DNA from: Methylobacillus methanolivorans
GTDB taxonomy: Bacteria > Pseudomonadota > Gammaproteobacteria > Burkholderiales > Methylophilaceae
Assembly (NCBI RefSeq): GCF_044751345.1
Contig: NZ_JBIWXY010000001.1
Span: forward strand, 868,001-932,000
DNA length: 64,000 nt
Direction: 5' to 3'
Of the stretch, positions 42,485-51,427 are shown piece by piece. The stretch's first letter is position 1; the number at the start of each line of letters is the position of its first letter. The notes under the pieces are model-generated. The model saw nothing but the letters and a program-made list of their open reading frames with translations, searched no databases and was not told where the DNA came from. The translations under genes were made by a program, and so were the position numbers.

Positions 42485-43636
42485 TTAAGCTGGCTCACGC
42501 CTGCTTTCACGCTTGGCATCATACATGGCATGATCGGCACGTCTAATCACATCCACGGCTGAGACATCGCGGTACGGGAAGACACAAATGCCGATACTGG
42601 CAGATAAATCGCGGATCGGCGGCAAGCCATCCAGGATAATAGGCGCAAGGAACTGCCGCTTGAGCTTCTCAGCCAATATCCCCGCAGCCTCTGGGCTACC
42701 AATATCGCGTGCTAGCACAAAGAACTCGTCACCACCCAGCCGAGCCAGAGTATCCGCCTCACGCACGGTATATTTAAGCCTAGTTGCTACTTCCTTCAAC
42801 ACGATGTCGCCAATCAGGTGACCATAGGTATCATTGATGGGTTTGAACTTATCCAAGTCAATAAACAAGCCTGCGCACACCTGATCGTTACGCGTCGAGA
42901 AATTGATGGCCTGCTCAATGCGATCCAGCAACAATTCCCGATTAGGCAAGCCTGTCAGGCGATCATGCAAGGCACGCTCTTGTTGGCGCTGGCGTTCGTT
43001 ATCCAGGTCTTTCTCACGCAAGAACAATTCACGGCTCTGCTTTTCTGCCACATAGCTTGCAAAGCCCCCGACAATATTGGCCGAAAGCAGAAACACGTCA
43101 TAGATCAATACTTGCAAGACCGGCAACGCACTGAATAGCAGGAACATGATATTGAACACAATCAACAACACGATGCCGACTAAGGTCGAATTAAAAAAGC
43201 GCAAACCGGAGAAGGTGTACGTCCAGAACACCATGACCACCAAGCCGGTGTAATAGAAGTTGATGGCTGCCACAGGCATATAACTGACCTGGGCCAATAG
43301 CCCTATGCCACCGAACAAGGATACGACAGCGAGGAACAGCTGGTTGTATTTCAGGAAGTGCCGATAGAAGGAAAGCCAGAACACGGCAAAAAACAACATG
43401 ACTGTCATGGTACGGATATACCAGACGTGGACAAAAGCTTCTGGTTTGACGAACAATGGATCGAGCAAACCATAGAGCATGGTCATGACTGCCCCGACGA
43501 CCAAGGCTAAACGCGAATGCCGACGCAGGCTGGAAATGGCATGCAACTGATATAGCGCTTCCAGGCGCTCATTCTCGAAATTCAGCGTCCATTTACGTAG
43601 CGAAGCAGACCATAACAAGTTCTGGCTAATCGGCAT
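42485..43636 (-). CDS. Membrane-bound diguanylate cyclase
   Basis: 383-aa signalling protein. Residues 40-195 form about six membrane helices of unknown sensor type, followed by a short coiled coil (about 197-225) and a C-terminal GGDEF domain. The active site GGDEF (301-305) is intact and the inhibitory I-site R292-x2-D295 lies five residues before it, predicting c-di-GMP synthesis with product inhibition. Signal unknown. It is inserted between pheA and hisC, places normally adjacent in related bacteria. Confidence 0.92.
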   Translation of the reverse strand: MPISQNLLWSASLRKWTLNFENERLEALYQLHAISSLRRHSRLALVVGAVMTMLYGLLDPLFVKPEAFVHVWYIRTMTVMLFFAVFWLSFYRHFLKYNQLFLAVVSLFGGIGLLAQVSYMPVAAINFYYTGLVVMVFWTYTFSGLRFFNSTLVGIVLLIVFNIMFLLFSALPVLQVLIYDVFLLSANIVGGFASYVAEKQSRELFLREKDLDNERQRQQERALHDRLTGLPNRELLLDRIEQAINFSTRNDQVCAGLFIDLDKFKPINDTYGHLIGDIVLKEVATRLKYTVREADTLARLGGDEFFVLARDIGSPEAAGILAEKLKRQFLAPIILDGLPPIRDLSASIGICVFPYRDVSAVDVIRRADHAMYDAKRESRREPA

Positions 43637-43765
43637 ACTTCCCCTTCAACAGCAGATCATATTTAGCTGACTACTCAGCACATACTTTTCAGTTCACAGT
43701 GTCGTCAATCACATGGCGACTGCTGCGCCAACCCCGCGCCAGACATTGCATCTGGCACAACCGCA

Positions 43766-44833
43766 TCATATTACGGCAACAGGGTAGGAACCAAGCACCT
43801 TGAGCAAAGAGGCACATTGCTCAAGCTCGTATAATGCCTTGGCAATCCTGGGATCCTGATAATGTCCCTCAATATCGACAAAAAACACATATTCCCAAAT
43901 GCCGAGTTTGGAAGGACGGGACTCAAACTTGGTCATATCGACGCCATGCTGAGCCAGCGGCGCCAATAAACTAACGACGGCACCAGGGACATTCTTGGCT
44001 GCCAGCAACAAAGATGTCTTGTCCTTGCCGGACGGCTCAACCTCATGCGGAGAAAGGACGAGGAAGCGCGTCACATTCTTAGGGTCATCTTCAATATTTT
44101 CGGCAAGGATAGTCAGATCAAAAATCTCGGCGGCACGCTTGCTGGCAATCGCGACGGCAAATGGATCCTGCGCTGCCAGTTCTGCTGCCTGGGCATTGCT
44201 ACCGGTACTGACACGCTCTACCCCACCCAGGTTGAGATTCAACCATTCATGGCACTGGCCCAGCGACTGTGCATGAGAATAGACACGCCTGATCTCGCCA
44301 TTGCCATCCTGACGGCGCAACAGGCAATGATGAACTGGCAAGGTAATCTCACCGCAAATATGCAGGCTGGTCGTGGTCAAGAGATCCAGTGTGCGTCCAA
44401 CGGCACCCTCGGTAGAGTTTTCCACGGGCACCACAGCATAATCAGCCCCACCAGACTCGACCATGCGAAAGACTTCATCAATCGAGATGCAAGGCTTGGG
44501 AGAACTCAAGCCGCCAAATTGCTTATTGGCCGCCTCTTCGCTGAAAGTGCCCTGCGGCCCAAGAAAAGCCACGGCAAGCTCGCGTTCCAGCGCCCGGCAA
44601 TTCGACATCACACTACGAAAAATGGAGGTAACAGCTTCTGCAGAAAGAGGCCCGGTATTCTTCTCCAGCAGGCGTCGCAACACTTGCGCTTCGCGTTCGG
44701 GACGATAGATCGGCCCCTCTCCCTTGAGAGCACCAATTTCACGCGCCAATGCCGCACGCGCATTGATCAGCTTGAGCAATTGCTCGTCAATTGCATCAAT
44801 CTGGTCACGGCAATTTTTTAAGATGTCGCTCAT
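43766..44833 (-). CDS. pheA: Chorismate mutase/prephenate dehydratase
   Basis: Bifunctional P-protein, 355 aa, making phenylpyruvate from chorismate. Chorismate mutase domain at about 1-90 (CRDQIDAIDEQLLKLINARA), prephenate dehydratase at about 95-275 (AFLGPQGTFSEEA, VPVENSTEGAVGRTLDLL, with the catalytic Thr-Arg-Phe in NVTRFLVL) and a C-terminal ACT domain carrying ESRPSK for phenylalanine feedback. ATG at 44833 has AGAGG 6 nt upstream; the longer frame to 44881 would overlap serC. Confidence 0.95.
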   Translation of the reverse strand: MSDILKNCRDQIDAIDEQLLKLINARAALAREIGALKGEGPIYRPEREAQVLRRLLEKNTGPLSAEAVTSIFRSVMSNCRALERELAVAFLGPQGTFSEEAANKQFGGLSSPKPCISIDEVFRMVESGGADYAVVPVENSTEGAVGRTLDLLTTTSLHICGEITLPVHHCLLRRQDGNGEIRRVYSHAQSLGQCHEWLNLNLGGVERVSTGSNAQAAELAAQDPFAVAIASKRAAEIFDLTILAENIEDDPKNVTRFLVLSPHEVEPSGKDKTSLLLAAKNVPGAVVSLLAPLAQHGVDMTKFESRPSKLGIWEYVFFVDIEGHYQDPRIAKALYELEQCASLLKVLGSYPVAVI

Positions 44834-44843
44834 GCAGGCCTCT

Positions 44844-45926
44844 CTAACCGTTGGTACGCTCGAAATCCTGCATGAAGGCAATCAGCGCCTGCACACCTTC
44901 CAAAGGCATCGCGTTGTAAATAGACGCCCGCATACCACCCAGCAAGCGATGTCCCTTAAGCTGCAATAAGCCTTGTGCTTGTGCCTGCTTAAGAAAATCC
45001 GCGTCCAAGTCGCTATTCTTCAGCGTGAATGGAATATTCATGCGCGAACGATTTTCCAAAGCGATAGGAGAACTATAGAAATCTGTGCTATCAAGATAGT
45101 CATAAAGCAGACCTGACTTCTTGATATTCAGCTTCTCAATACCCGCTAGACCACCTTGGGCCTTTAGCCACTTGAATACGAGGCCAGCGATATAGATGCC
45201 ATATGTGGGCGGGGTGTTATACATCGATTCATTGTCTGCATGAACCTTGTAATCCAGCATCGTTGGCGTACCAGCGATCGTCTGCCCGATGAGGTCATCG
45301 CGCACGATAACGATCGTCAAGCCTGCCGGGCCGATATTTTTTTGCGCACCGGCATAGATCAAGCCATATTGGCTCACATCTATAGGGCGTGAAAGAATAT
45401 GGGAGGACATATCCACTACCAGGGGAACATGTCCCACCTGCGGGGTCCAGAACATTTCCAAGCCACCAATGGTTTCATTGGAGGTGTAGTGCACAAACGC
45501 AGCATCTGGATTCAACTTCCATTGCGACTGCTGCGGCACCTGCCGGTATTGTTGCTCGGCAGCAGAAGCGACCACGTTCACTTCACAGTATTTTGCAGCT
45601 TCTTCTATCGCTTTCTGCGCCCAGATACCAGTATCGAGATAATCCGCTGTCTTTTTGCCGCGCAATAGATTCATGGGAATCATGGAAAACTGCGCATGCG
45701 CCCCCCCTTGCAAGAACAATACCTTGTAATTGGCGGGAATGCCCATCAGCTCGCGCAAGTCCGCTTCAGCCTCTTGTGCAATGCTGATGAACTCCTTGCC
45801 ACGATGGCTCATTTCCATCACTGACATGCCAGAGCCATGCCAGTCCAGCATTTCCTCACTGGCTTGTTGCAAGACTTCCTTGGGAAGTACCGCTGGACCT
45901 GCAGAAAAATTATAGATTTGCGTCAT
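44844..45926 (-). CDS. serC: Phosphoserine aminotransferase
   Basis: 360-aa class V PLP enzyme of serine and pyridoxal synthesis. NFSAGPAVLPKEVLQQASEEM at the start (in part), FLQGGAHAQFSMIPMNLL, and the PLP lysine in YAGAQKNIGPAGL. It lies 17 bp downstream of gyrA and 10 bp upstream of pheA, the usual betaproteobacterial order. Confidence 0.96.
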   Translation of the reverse strand: MTQIYNFSAGPAVLPKEVLQQASEEMLDWHGSGMSVMEMSHRGKEFISIAQEAEADLRELMGIPANYKVLFLQGGAHAQFSMIPMNLLRGKKTADYLDTGIWAQKAIEEAAKYCEVNVVASAAEQQYRQVPQQSQWKLNPDAAFVHYTSNETIGGLEMFWTPQVGHVPLVVDMSSHILSRPIDVSQYGLIYAGAQKNIGPAGLTIVIVRDDLIGQTIAGTPTMLDYKVHADNESMYNTPPTYGIYIAGLVFKWLKAQGGLAGIEKLNIKKSGLLYDYLDSTDFYSSPIALENRSRMNIPFTLKNSDLDADFLKQAQAQGLLQLKGHRLLGGMRASIYNAMPLEGVQALIAFMQDFERTNG

Positions 45927-45943
45927 AAATACCGTACTTGACC

Positions 45944-48508
45944 TTACTCAGCGATAGTTTCGTTCTCGTTGTCATCATCTGTTTCCACGACCTTTTCCAA
46001 GCCGGAGAGCTTCTCGCCCTCACCCAGATTGATCAAGGTCACACCCTGAGTCGCACGGCCAAGCTCGCGGATTTCCCTGACACGGGTACGGATGAGTACG
46101 CCTCCCGTAGTAATCAGCATGATCTCGTCGTCGTCACCGACCAAGCGCGCACCGACAACTACACCGTTACGCTCACTGGTCGCAATCGCTTTCACACCTT
46201 GTGTGCCGCGGCCAGAATGACGAAAATCGGCTAGTACAGTACGTTTGCCATAACCATTTTCAGTCGCTACCAATACGGTCTGCTTATCGTTCTCCGCGAT
46301 CAGCAGGGAGATCACCTGCTGCTTGGCCTGCAACTTCATGCCTCGCACGCCTCGCGCAGCACGACCCATTGCCCGCACGTCTTCTTCGTCGAACCAGACT
46401 GCCTTGCCGCCGTTAGAAACAAGCACAATATCATTCACGCCGTTGGTGACTTCAGCACCGATCAGGTAATCGCCATCATCAAGGTTCAAGGCAATAATGC
46501 CGGAACGACGAGGATTAGAGAATTCGGTCAGTGCCGTCTTCTTGACAGTACCCTTGGCGGTTGCCATAAATACAAAGTGGTTCTCGTCGAATTCCTTGAC
46601 TGGCAGGATAGCGTTGATCTTTTCGCCCTCTTCCAAGGGGAACAGGTTGACGATAGGCTTGCCGCGGCTGACACGGCTGCCTTGCGGCACTTCATAGACC
46701 TTGAGCCAGTAAACACGGCCCCGGCTTGAGAAGCACAGGATGTAATCGTGCGTATTCGCGACGAACATCTTGTCGATGAAATCATCTTCCTTGGTCGCAG
46801 CAGCTTGCTTGCCACGGCCACCACGACGTTGCGCGCGGTATTCTTCCAGAGGCTGGGACTTCACATAACCGGTGTGCGAGAGCGTTACCACCACATCCTG
46901 TGGCGTAATCAGGTCTTCCAGAGAAAGATCTTGCGCATTGTGCACAATCTCACTGCGACGCTGATCGCCAAACTGCTGGAGAATGACAGACAGCTCTTCT
47001 ACGATAATCTGCGTGACGCGCTCTGACTTGGCGAGAATATCAAGCAAGTCGGCAATAACATCCATGACCTCCTTGTATTCATTGACAATCTTGTCTTGCT
47101 CAAGGCCGGTCAAGCGTTGCAAACGCATCTGCAGGATTTCTTGTGCCTGCACATCAGATAATCTGTAACCATTCGGCGTCATGCCAAAATCGACAGACAA
47201 GCCTTCAGGGCGCGAAGCTTCCATCGCTGCACGCTTGAGCATCTCCTCAACCACTGGCGATTTCCAGGTACGCGCCATCAATTCACGCTTGGCTTCTGGC
47301 GGTGTCGGTGCAGCCTTGATTAAGGCAATCATGTCATCCACATTGGCCAAGGCGACAGCTAGGCCCTCCAGCACATGACCACGCTCGCGCGCCTTGCGCA
47401 ATTCGTATACCGTGCGGCGCGTCACCACCTCGCGGCGATGGCGCAAGAAAGCTTCCAGCATCTGCTTCAGGTTGAGCAGGCGTGGCTGGCCATCCAGCAA
47501 TGCCACCATGTTCATGCCAAAGGTGTCTTGCAGTTGAGTTTGCTTGTAGAGATTATTGAGGACAACCTCAGGGACTTCGCCACGCTTGAGCTCGATCACC
47601 ACGCGCATGCCCGACTTATCGGATTCATCGCGCAGATCGGAAATGCCCTCGATCTTCTTTTCGTTGACCAGTTCGGCGATTTTCTCAACGAATGTCTTCT
47701 TATTCACCTGGTACGGCAACTCGTCGACGATCAGCGCCTGGCGGTTGCCCTTCTCGAGGTCTTCGACATGGGTACGTCCGCGCATCACAACACGACCGCG
47801 GCCTGTGCGATAACCTTCCCTCACCCCTACCGTGCCATAAATAATGCCCGCGGTTGGGAAGTCCGGTGCAGGAATAATCTCAATGAGTTCATCCACCGTG
47901 GTTTCAGGGTTCTTGAGCAATGCCAGACAGCCAGCAATGACTTCGTTGAGGTTATGAGGTGGGATATTGGTCGCCATCCCAACAGCAATACCGGAACTAC
48001 CGTTAATCAGCAGATTCGGGATGCGCGCTGGCATGATGAGTGGTTCGTGCTCCGAACCATCGTAGTTTGGACCGAAATCGACGGTTTCCTTATCGATATC
48101 AGCAAGTAATTCATGGGCAATCTTGGCCATGCGGATTTCGGTATACCGCATCGCCGCTGCATTATCGCCATCCACCGAGCCAAAGTTACCCTGACCGTCG
48201 ACCAGCATGTAGCGCAAGGAAAAATTCTGCGCCATACGCACGATGGTGTCGTATACCGCAGTATCACCGTGAGGATGGTACTTACCGATCACGTCACCCA
48301 CGATACGCGCAGATTTCTTGTAAGGCCTGTTCCAATCGTTGCTGAGCTCATGCATCGCAAAGAGAACGCGACGATGTACAGGTTTCAGGCCATCTCGCAC
48401 ATCCGGCAATGCACGTCCCACGATTACGCTCATGGCGTAATCAAGGTAGGAACGACGCATCTCGTCTTCGAGGCTGATAGGGAGGGTTTCTTTGGCGAAC
48501 TGATCCAT
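45944..48508 (-). CDS. gyrA: DNA gyrase subunit A
   Basis: 854-aa GyrA. N-terminal quinolone-region GDVIGKYHPHGDTAVYDTIVRMAQ (in part), catalytic tyrosine in AAAMRYTEIRM, and the C-terminal beta-pinwheel with the GyrA box QRRGGRGK, which distinguishes it from ParC. The end is acidic. Precedes serC by 17 bp. The position 83-equivalent region reads HPHGDTAVYDT, with serine replaced by threonine in a wild-type-like setting. Confidence 0.97.
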   Translation of the reverse strand: MDQFAKETLPISLEDEMRRSYLDYAMSVIVGRALPDVRDGLKPVHRRVLFAMHELSNDWNRPYKKSARIVGDVIGKYHPHGDTAVYDTIVRMAQNFSLRYMLVDGQGNFGSVDGDNAAAMRYTEIRMAKIAHELLADIDKETVDFGPNYDGSEHEPLIMPARIPNLLINGSSGIAVGMATNIPPHNLNEVIAGCLALLKNPETTVDELIEIIPAPDFPTAGIIYGTVGVREGYRTGRGRVVMRGRTHVEDLEKGNRQALIVDELPYQVNKKTFVEKIAELVNEKKIEGISDLRDESDKSGMRVVIELKRGEVPEVVLNNLYKQTQLQDTFGMNMVALLDGQPRLLNLKQMLEAFLRHRREVVTRRTVYELRKARERGHVLEGLAVALANVDDMIALIKAAPTPPEAKRELMARTWKSPVVEEMLKRAAMEASRPEGLSVDFGMTPNGYRLSDVQAQEILQMRLQRLTGLEQDKIVNEYKEVMDVIADLLDILAKSERVTQIIVEELSVILQQFGDQRRSEIVHNAQDLSLEDLITPQDVVVTLSHTGYVKSQPLEEYRAQRRGGRGKQAAATKEDDFIDKMFVANTHDYILCFSSRGRVYWLKVYEVPQGSRVSRGKPIVNLFPLEEGEKINAILPVKEFDENHFVFMATAKGTVKKTALTEFSNPRRSGIIALNLDDGDYLIGAEVTNGVNDIVLVSNGGKAVWFDEEDVRAMGRAARGVRGMKLQAKQQVISLLIAENDKQTVLVATENGYGKRTVLADFRHSGRGTQGVKAIATSERNGVVVGARLVGDDDEIMLITTGGVLIRTRVREIRELGRATQGVTLINLGEGEKLSGLEKVVETDDDNENETIAE

Positions 48509-48750
48509 TGTTTGCTATCGGCTTTAAAGTGGCTTAAAGCCATGGATTCTAGCACGATACGCCCGCCAAAGCATGCCAGGATTTAACCCTTGATCCGACA
48601 GGAGATTTCAGCCCAGTGAGGCATCAAAGCAACCAGCAACTGCTTGGTCTTCAGCTTAATGATTGCAAAAATCTATTAGAATTTTATCGGGAGTTGCTTT
48701 AGGCTATTGTGCTTCGCATACTTCATTCAAACCTAAAAGGAGAAAACACA

Positions 48751-49353
48751 ATGGCCGTTTTAGTTGGCAAACCAGCTCCCGACTTCACCGCTGCTGCAGT
48801 ATTGGGCGACAATTCCATCAAGGAAGATTTCAATCTCTCCCAGTTCATCAAGGGCAAGCCAGCCGTTATCTTCTTTTACCCACTGGACTTCACTTTCGTC
48901 TGCCCTTCCGAGCTGATCGCATTTGATCACCGCCTGGAAGAGTTCAAGTCTCGTGGCGTTGAAGTGATCGGCGTTTCCATTGACTCACACTTCACTCACC
49001 TTGCATGGAAGAACACCCCTGTCGACAAGGGTGGCATTGGCAAGGTTGGTTACCCACTGGTAGCCGATATCAAGCACGATATCGCAAAGGCCTATGACGT
49101 TGAGTCTGACGGTGGCGTTGCCTACCGTGGCTCTTTCCTCATCAACAAGGATGGCGTTGTTGTTCACCAAGTAGTCAATGACCTGCCCCTTGGCCGTGAT
49201 ATCGACGAAATGCTGCGTATGGTAGATGCACTCCAGTTCTTTGAAGCCCACGGCGAAGTTTGCCCAGCAGGCTGGAAGAAAGGCAAGGCTGGCATGAGCG
49301 CTTCTCCTGAAGGCGTAGCCAAGTATTTGGCAGAAAACGCTTCCTCCCTGTAA
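48751..49353 (+). CDS. Typical 2-Cys peroxiredoxin
   Basis: 200-aa AhpC/Prx1-type peroxidase reducing hydrogen peroxide and alkyl hydroperoxides. Peroxidatic C51 in FTFVCPSE and resolving C171 in GEVCPAGW are present. The GG(V/L)xxRG loop is GGVAYRG, and the C-terminal helix ends KYLAENASSL, lacking the YF motif of over-oxidation-sensitive forms. ATG at 48751 has AAAAGGAG upstream. Monocistronic with a strong terminator. Confidence 0.93.
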   Translation: MAVLVGKPAPDFTAAAVLGDNSIKEDFNLSQFIKGKPAVIFFYPLDFTFVCPSELIAFDHRLEEFKSRGVEVIGVSIDSHFTHLAWKNTPVDKGGIGKVGYPLVADIKHDIAKAYDVESDGGVAYRGSFLINKDGVVVHQVVNDLPLGRDIDEMLRMVDALQFFEAHGEVCPAGWKKGKAGMSASPEGVAKYLAENASSL

Positions 49354-49372
49354 TCACAGCAGGAGCGTCATA

Positions 49373-49404
49373 AAAAAAACGGGACATCATGTCCCGTTTT
49401 TTTT
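49373..49404. terminator. Bidirectional terminator after the peroxiredoxin gene
   Basis: A-tract, CGGGACAT / ATGTCCCG stem with the turn at the central C, and eight T residues. It ends the peroxiredoxin message and also the small minus-strand genes. Confidence 0.93.
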
Positions 49405-49424
49405 ATTTACTGATGGGCCATGCA

Positions 49425-49646
49425 CTATTTCTTGCGTGCGCCCAATGCCACTACCGCAATACCTGCCACAATCGCGACTATCCCCAACACTTCAGGAATC
49501 GCCACATCGTTTTCAACCTCGGCAGTAGCTTTCAATGGCCCAATCTGTGCCACCGTTTCCTCTGTCGTAAAGCTGAACCCTTTGTAAACCAACGCCGCAG
49601 CACCCAATACAACCAGCAATACTCCAACGATTATTGATGTTTTCAT
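49425..49646 (-). CDS. Small two-helix membrane protein
   Basis: 73-aa conserved-type hypothetical. Two membrane helices (about 5-24 and 52-69) flank a short periplasmic or cytoplasmic loop with KGFSFTTEETVAQIGPLKA. ATG at 49646 has GGAGG 5 nt upstream; the open frame to 49670 is not used. Similar small proteins are widespread in proteobacteria and often accompany stress genes. It follows the coiled-coil gene by 36 bp. Function not known. Confidence 0.75.
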   Translation of the reverse strand: MKTSIIVGVLLVVLGAAALVYKGFSFTTEETVAQIGPLKATAEVENDVAIPEVLGIVAIVAGIAVVALGARKK

Positions 49647-49682
49647 TGTGGCCTCCTCGCCTGTAGTCAAGCAATTATAGAA

Positions 49683-49973
49683 TTACTCGTTGAACTTCTT
49701 CCGAGCTTCTGCAATAGCGTGCTTAATAGCATCCCACGCCTCGTCGCTACCCTTCTTGAGTTCTTTCCAGGCCTCACCTGCTGAAGATTGAATCTCACCC
49801 AGTTTCAGCTTGGCATCTTCCCGCTTGTCTTTCAAGGTAGCAATCTGCTCATCATACTTGATGCGCAACTCAGCATCCGCCTTGCGCACCTTGGCCTCAA
49901 GCACATCAATATCAGCGCTCCATTCATCCAGTTGCGCTTTCAGCTTTTCAACGTATTCATCTTTCAAGCTCAT
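49683..49973 (-). CDS. Small coiled-coil protein
   Basis: 96-aa, highly charged, all-helical protein with heptad-like spacing through most of its length (KLKAQLDEWSADIDVLEAKV, then KYDEQIATLKDKREDAKLKL). It resembles the Sll1863-type coiled-coil proteins found with stress genes. ATG at 49973 has AAGGAG upstream. Probably cotranscribed with the two-helix protein. No function can be stated. Confidence 0.75.
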   Translation of the reverse strand: MSLKDEYVEKLKAQLDEWSADIDVLEAKVRKADAELRIKYDEQIATLKDKREDAKLKLGEIQSSAGEAWKELKKGSDEAWDAIKHAIAEARKKFNE

Positions 49974-50047
49974 ATTGTTCTCCTTATTTGATCAATCAGG
50001 TTATATCCTAGCATTAGGACAAGCTCACGCTGCAATAGTGCCCCACT

Positions 50048-51226
50048 TTAATCCTGCGTACCGAGCCAGGCAAGGTCAGCCTTGAGATCATCGATATGCT
50101 CCAGTCCTACTGCAATACGCACCAAGCCGTCGCCTACCCCAGCGGCTGCCCTAGCTTCAGGGCTCACACGACTATGCGTTGTCGTCGCCGGATGCGTAAT
50201 CGTGCTTTTTGCATCACCGAGGTTAGCCGTAATCGAGATCATCTTGGTCGCATCGATCAAATGCCAAGCGGCAGGTTGCCCACCCTTGACGTCAAACGAC
50301 ACGATGGCACCACCACTCTTCTGTTGCTTCTGCGCCAGCTCATATTGCGGATGGGAGGGCAATCCCGGGTAATACACGCGTTCGACACGGGGCTGTTGCT
50401 CCAACCATTGCGCCAGCGCTAAGGCATTACGCGCATGCGCTTCCATGCGCACATGCAAAGTCTCCAAGCCCTTGAGAAACACCCAGGCATTGAATGCGCT
50501 CATGGTAGGGCCTGCCGTGCGCAAAAAGCCATAGACTGGCTCCAGTACATCCTTGCGCCCTAACACCGCACCACCCAGGCAACGTCCCTGCCCATCGATA
50601 TATTTGGTCGCGGAATGCACCACGATATCGGCACCTAGCGCCAAGGGCTTTTGCAATGCCGGTGTGCAGAAGCAATTATCCACGGCCAGCAAGGCACCTG
50701 CCTGATGGGCGATCTCGGCGACTGCTGCAATATCGCAGATTTCGGTCAATGGGTTAGAAGGGGTTTCCAGGAAAAACAACTTGGTATTAGGCTTGACTGC
50801 AGCCTTCCAGGCCTCCGGGTCTGAGAGCTGAACAAACGTAGTTTCCAGCCCCCAGCGCTTGAGAATATTGCTAAACAACTGCACCGAGGTGCCGAAGATG
50901 CTGCGCGAAGCAACCACATGATCGCCAGCGGAACACACGCCCATCACACACGCAAGAATGGCAGACATGCCCGAGGAAGTGGCAACACAAAACTCGGCAC
51001 CTTCCAACGCGGCAAGCTTGTTCTGAAACATGGTGACCGTCGGGTTGGTGAAACGCGAATAGATATTGCCCGGCTCTTGACCGCCAAAACGCGCTGCCGC
51101 TTGAGCGGCATTTTCAAAAACAAAACTGGAGGTCAGGAACATAGCCTCGGAATTTTCACCAAATGGCGTATGCTCGCTACCTGCACGCACGCTCAATGTC
51201 TCTGCATGCCATTCATGCTGACTCAT
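50048..51226 (-). CDS. metZ: O-succinylhomoserine sulfhydrylase
   Basis: 392-aa PLP enzyme that makes homocysteine directly from O-succinylhomoserine and sulfide. PLP lysine K208 in VVHSATKYIDGQGR; other Cys/Met-metabolism family blocks are IYSRFTNPTV, ATSSGMSAILA and LETPSNPLTEI. The subgroup (MetZ rather than MetB/MetC) is judged from the GQGRCLGG stretch and the purF-metZ neighbourhood common in betaproteobacteria. It is preceded by its own promoter, a SAM-II-type riboswitch and a terminator hairpin, so it should be repressed when SAM is abundant. Confidence 0.92.
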   Translation of the reverse strand: MSQHEWHAETLSVRAGSEHTPFGENSEAMFLTSSFVFENAAQAAARFGGQEPGNIYSRFTNPTVTMFQNKLAALEGAEFCVATSSGMSAILACVMGVCSAGDHVVASRSIFGTSVQLFSNILKRWGLETTFVQLSDPEAWKAAVKPNTKLFFLETPSNPLTEICDIAAVAEIAHQAGALLAVDNCFCTPALQKPLALGADIVVHSATKYIDGQGRCLGGAVLGRKDVLEPVYGFLRTAGPTMSAFNAWVFLKGLETLHVRMEAHARNALALAQWLEQQPRVERVYYPGLPSHPQYELAQKQQKSGGAIVSFDVKGGQPAAWHLIDATKMISITANLGDAKSTITHPATTTHSRVSPEARAAAGVGDGLVRIAVGLEHIDDLKADLAWLGTQD

Positions 51227-51282
51227 AACTTCTACACCTTCCCACCCACGTTGGGCTCAATAACAAAAAGGACGGGCATAAA

Positions 51283-51318
51283 AAAACCCGCTGTAGCACC
51301 TTGGCTAAAACGGGTTTT
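51283..51318 (-). terminator. Terminator hairpin in the metZ leader
   Basis: AAAACCCG / CGGGTTTT with an interior stem TAGC/GCTA and seven T residues downstream on the minus strand. It lies just after the SAM-II-type element and 57 nt before metZ, so it is best read as the expression platform; it also stops purF read-through. Confidence 0.85.
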
Positions 51319-51326
51319 CAATGTCA

Positions 51327-51391
51327 ACTCGCTTTAGCAGTATTTATATTGCGCCCGCAAGCTGAGTGCTACTACTCCTCAAATCGGCGCA
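51327..51391 (-). ncRNA. SAM-II-type riboswitch upstream of metZ
   Basis: On the minus strand the RNA reads, in order: GCGCCGATTTGAGG, a variable part, CAGCTTGCGGGCGC, then AATATAAATACTGCTAAAGC. This fits the SAM-II (metA leader) pattern. P1 is GCGCC with GGCGC; the loop segment AGTAGTA can pair with TACTGCT (one G-U) to form the pseudoknot; the GATTT and ATAAAT stretches that form base triples are present. It starts within a few nt of the inferred start point and is followed by the terminator. SAM binding is known for the family; here it is predicted. Confidence 0.85.
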
Positions 51392-51398
51392 TGGATTG

Positions 51399-51427
51399 AT
51401 ATTAGTCCTGCCAGAGTGTGGCGTCAA
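51399..51427 (-). promoter_or_regulatory. metZ promoter
   Basis: TTGACG (51422-51427, 5 of 6) and TAATAT (51399-51404) are 17 bp apart on the minus strand. The -35 box directly abuts the purF stop, and transcription would start at about 51392, right at the riboswitch. Confidence 0.75.

Noticed and set aside
43738..43756. GCCAGA/TCTGGC hairpin after the pheA stop
   Set aside because: Short stem with no T-run and no other support; not called as a terminator.
44045..44821. 258-codon plus-strand frame opposite pheA
   Set aside because: Shadow frame; the pheA domains are complete on the minus strand.
47375..48109. 244-codon plus-strand frame opposite gyrA
   Set aside because: Shadow of a highly conserved gene, with no features of its own.
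51283..51318. Reading the hairpin only as the purF terminator
   Set aside because: The metZ promoter and SAM-II-type element lie between purF and the hairpin, so it belongs to the metZ leader, though it may also stop purF read-through.
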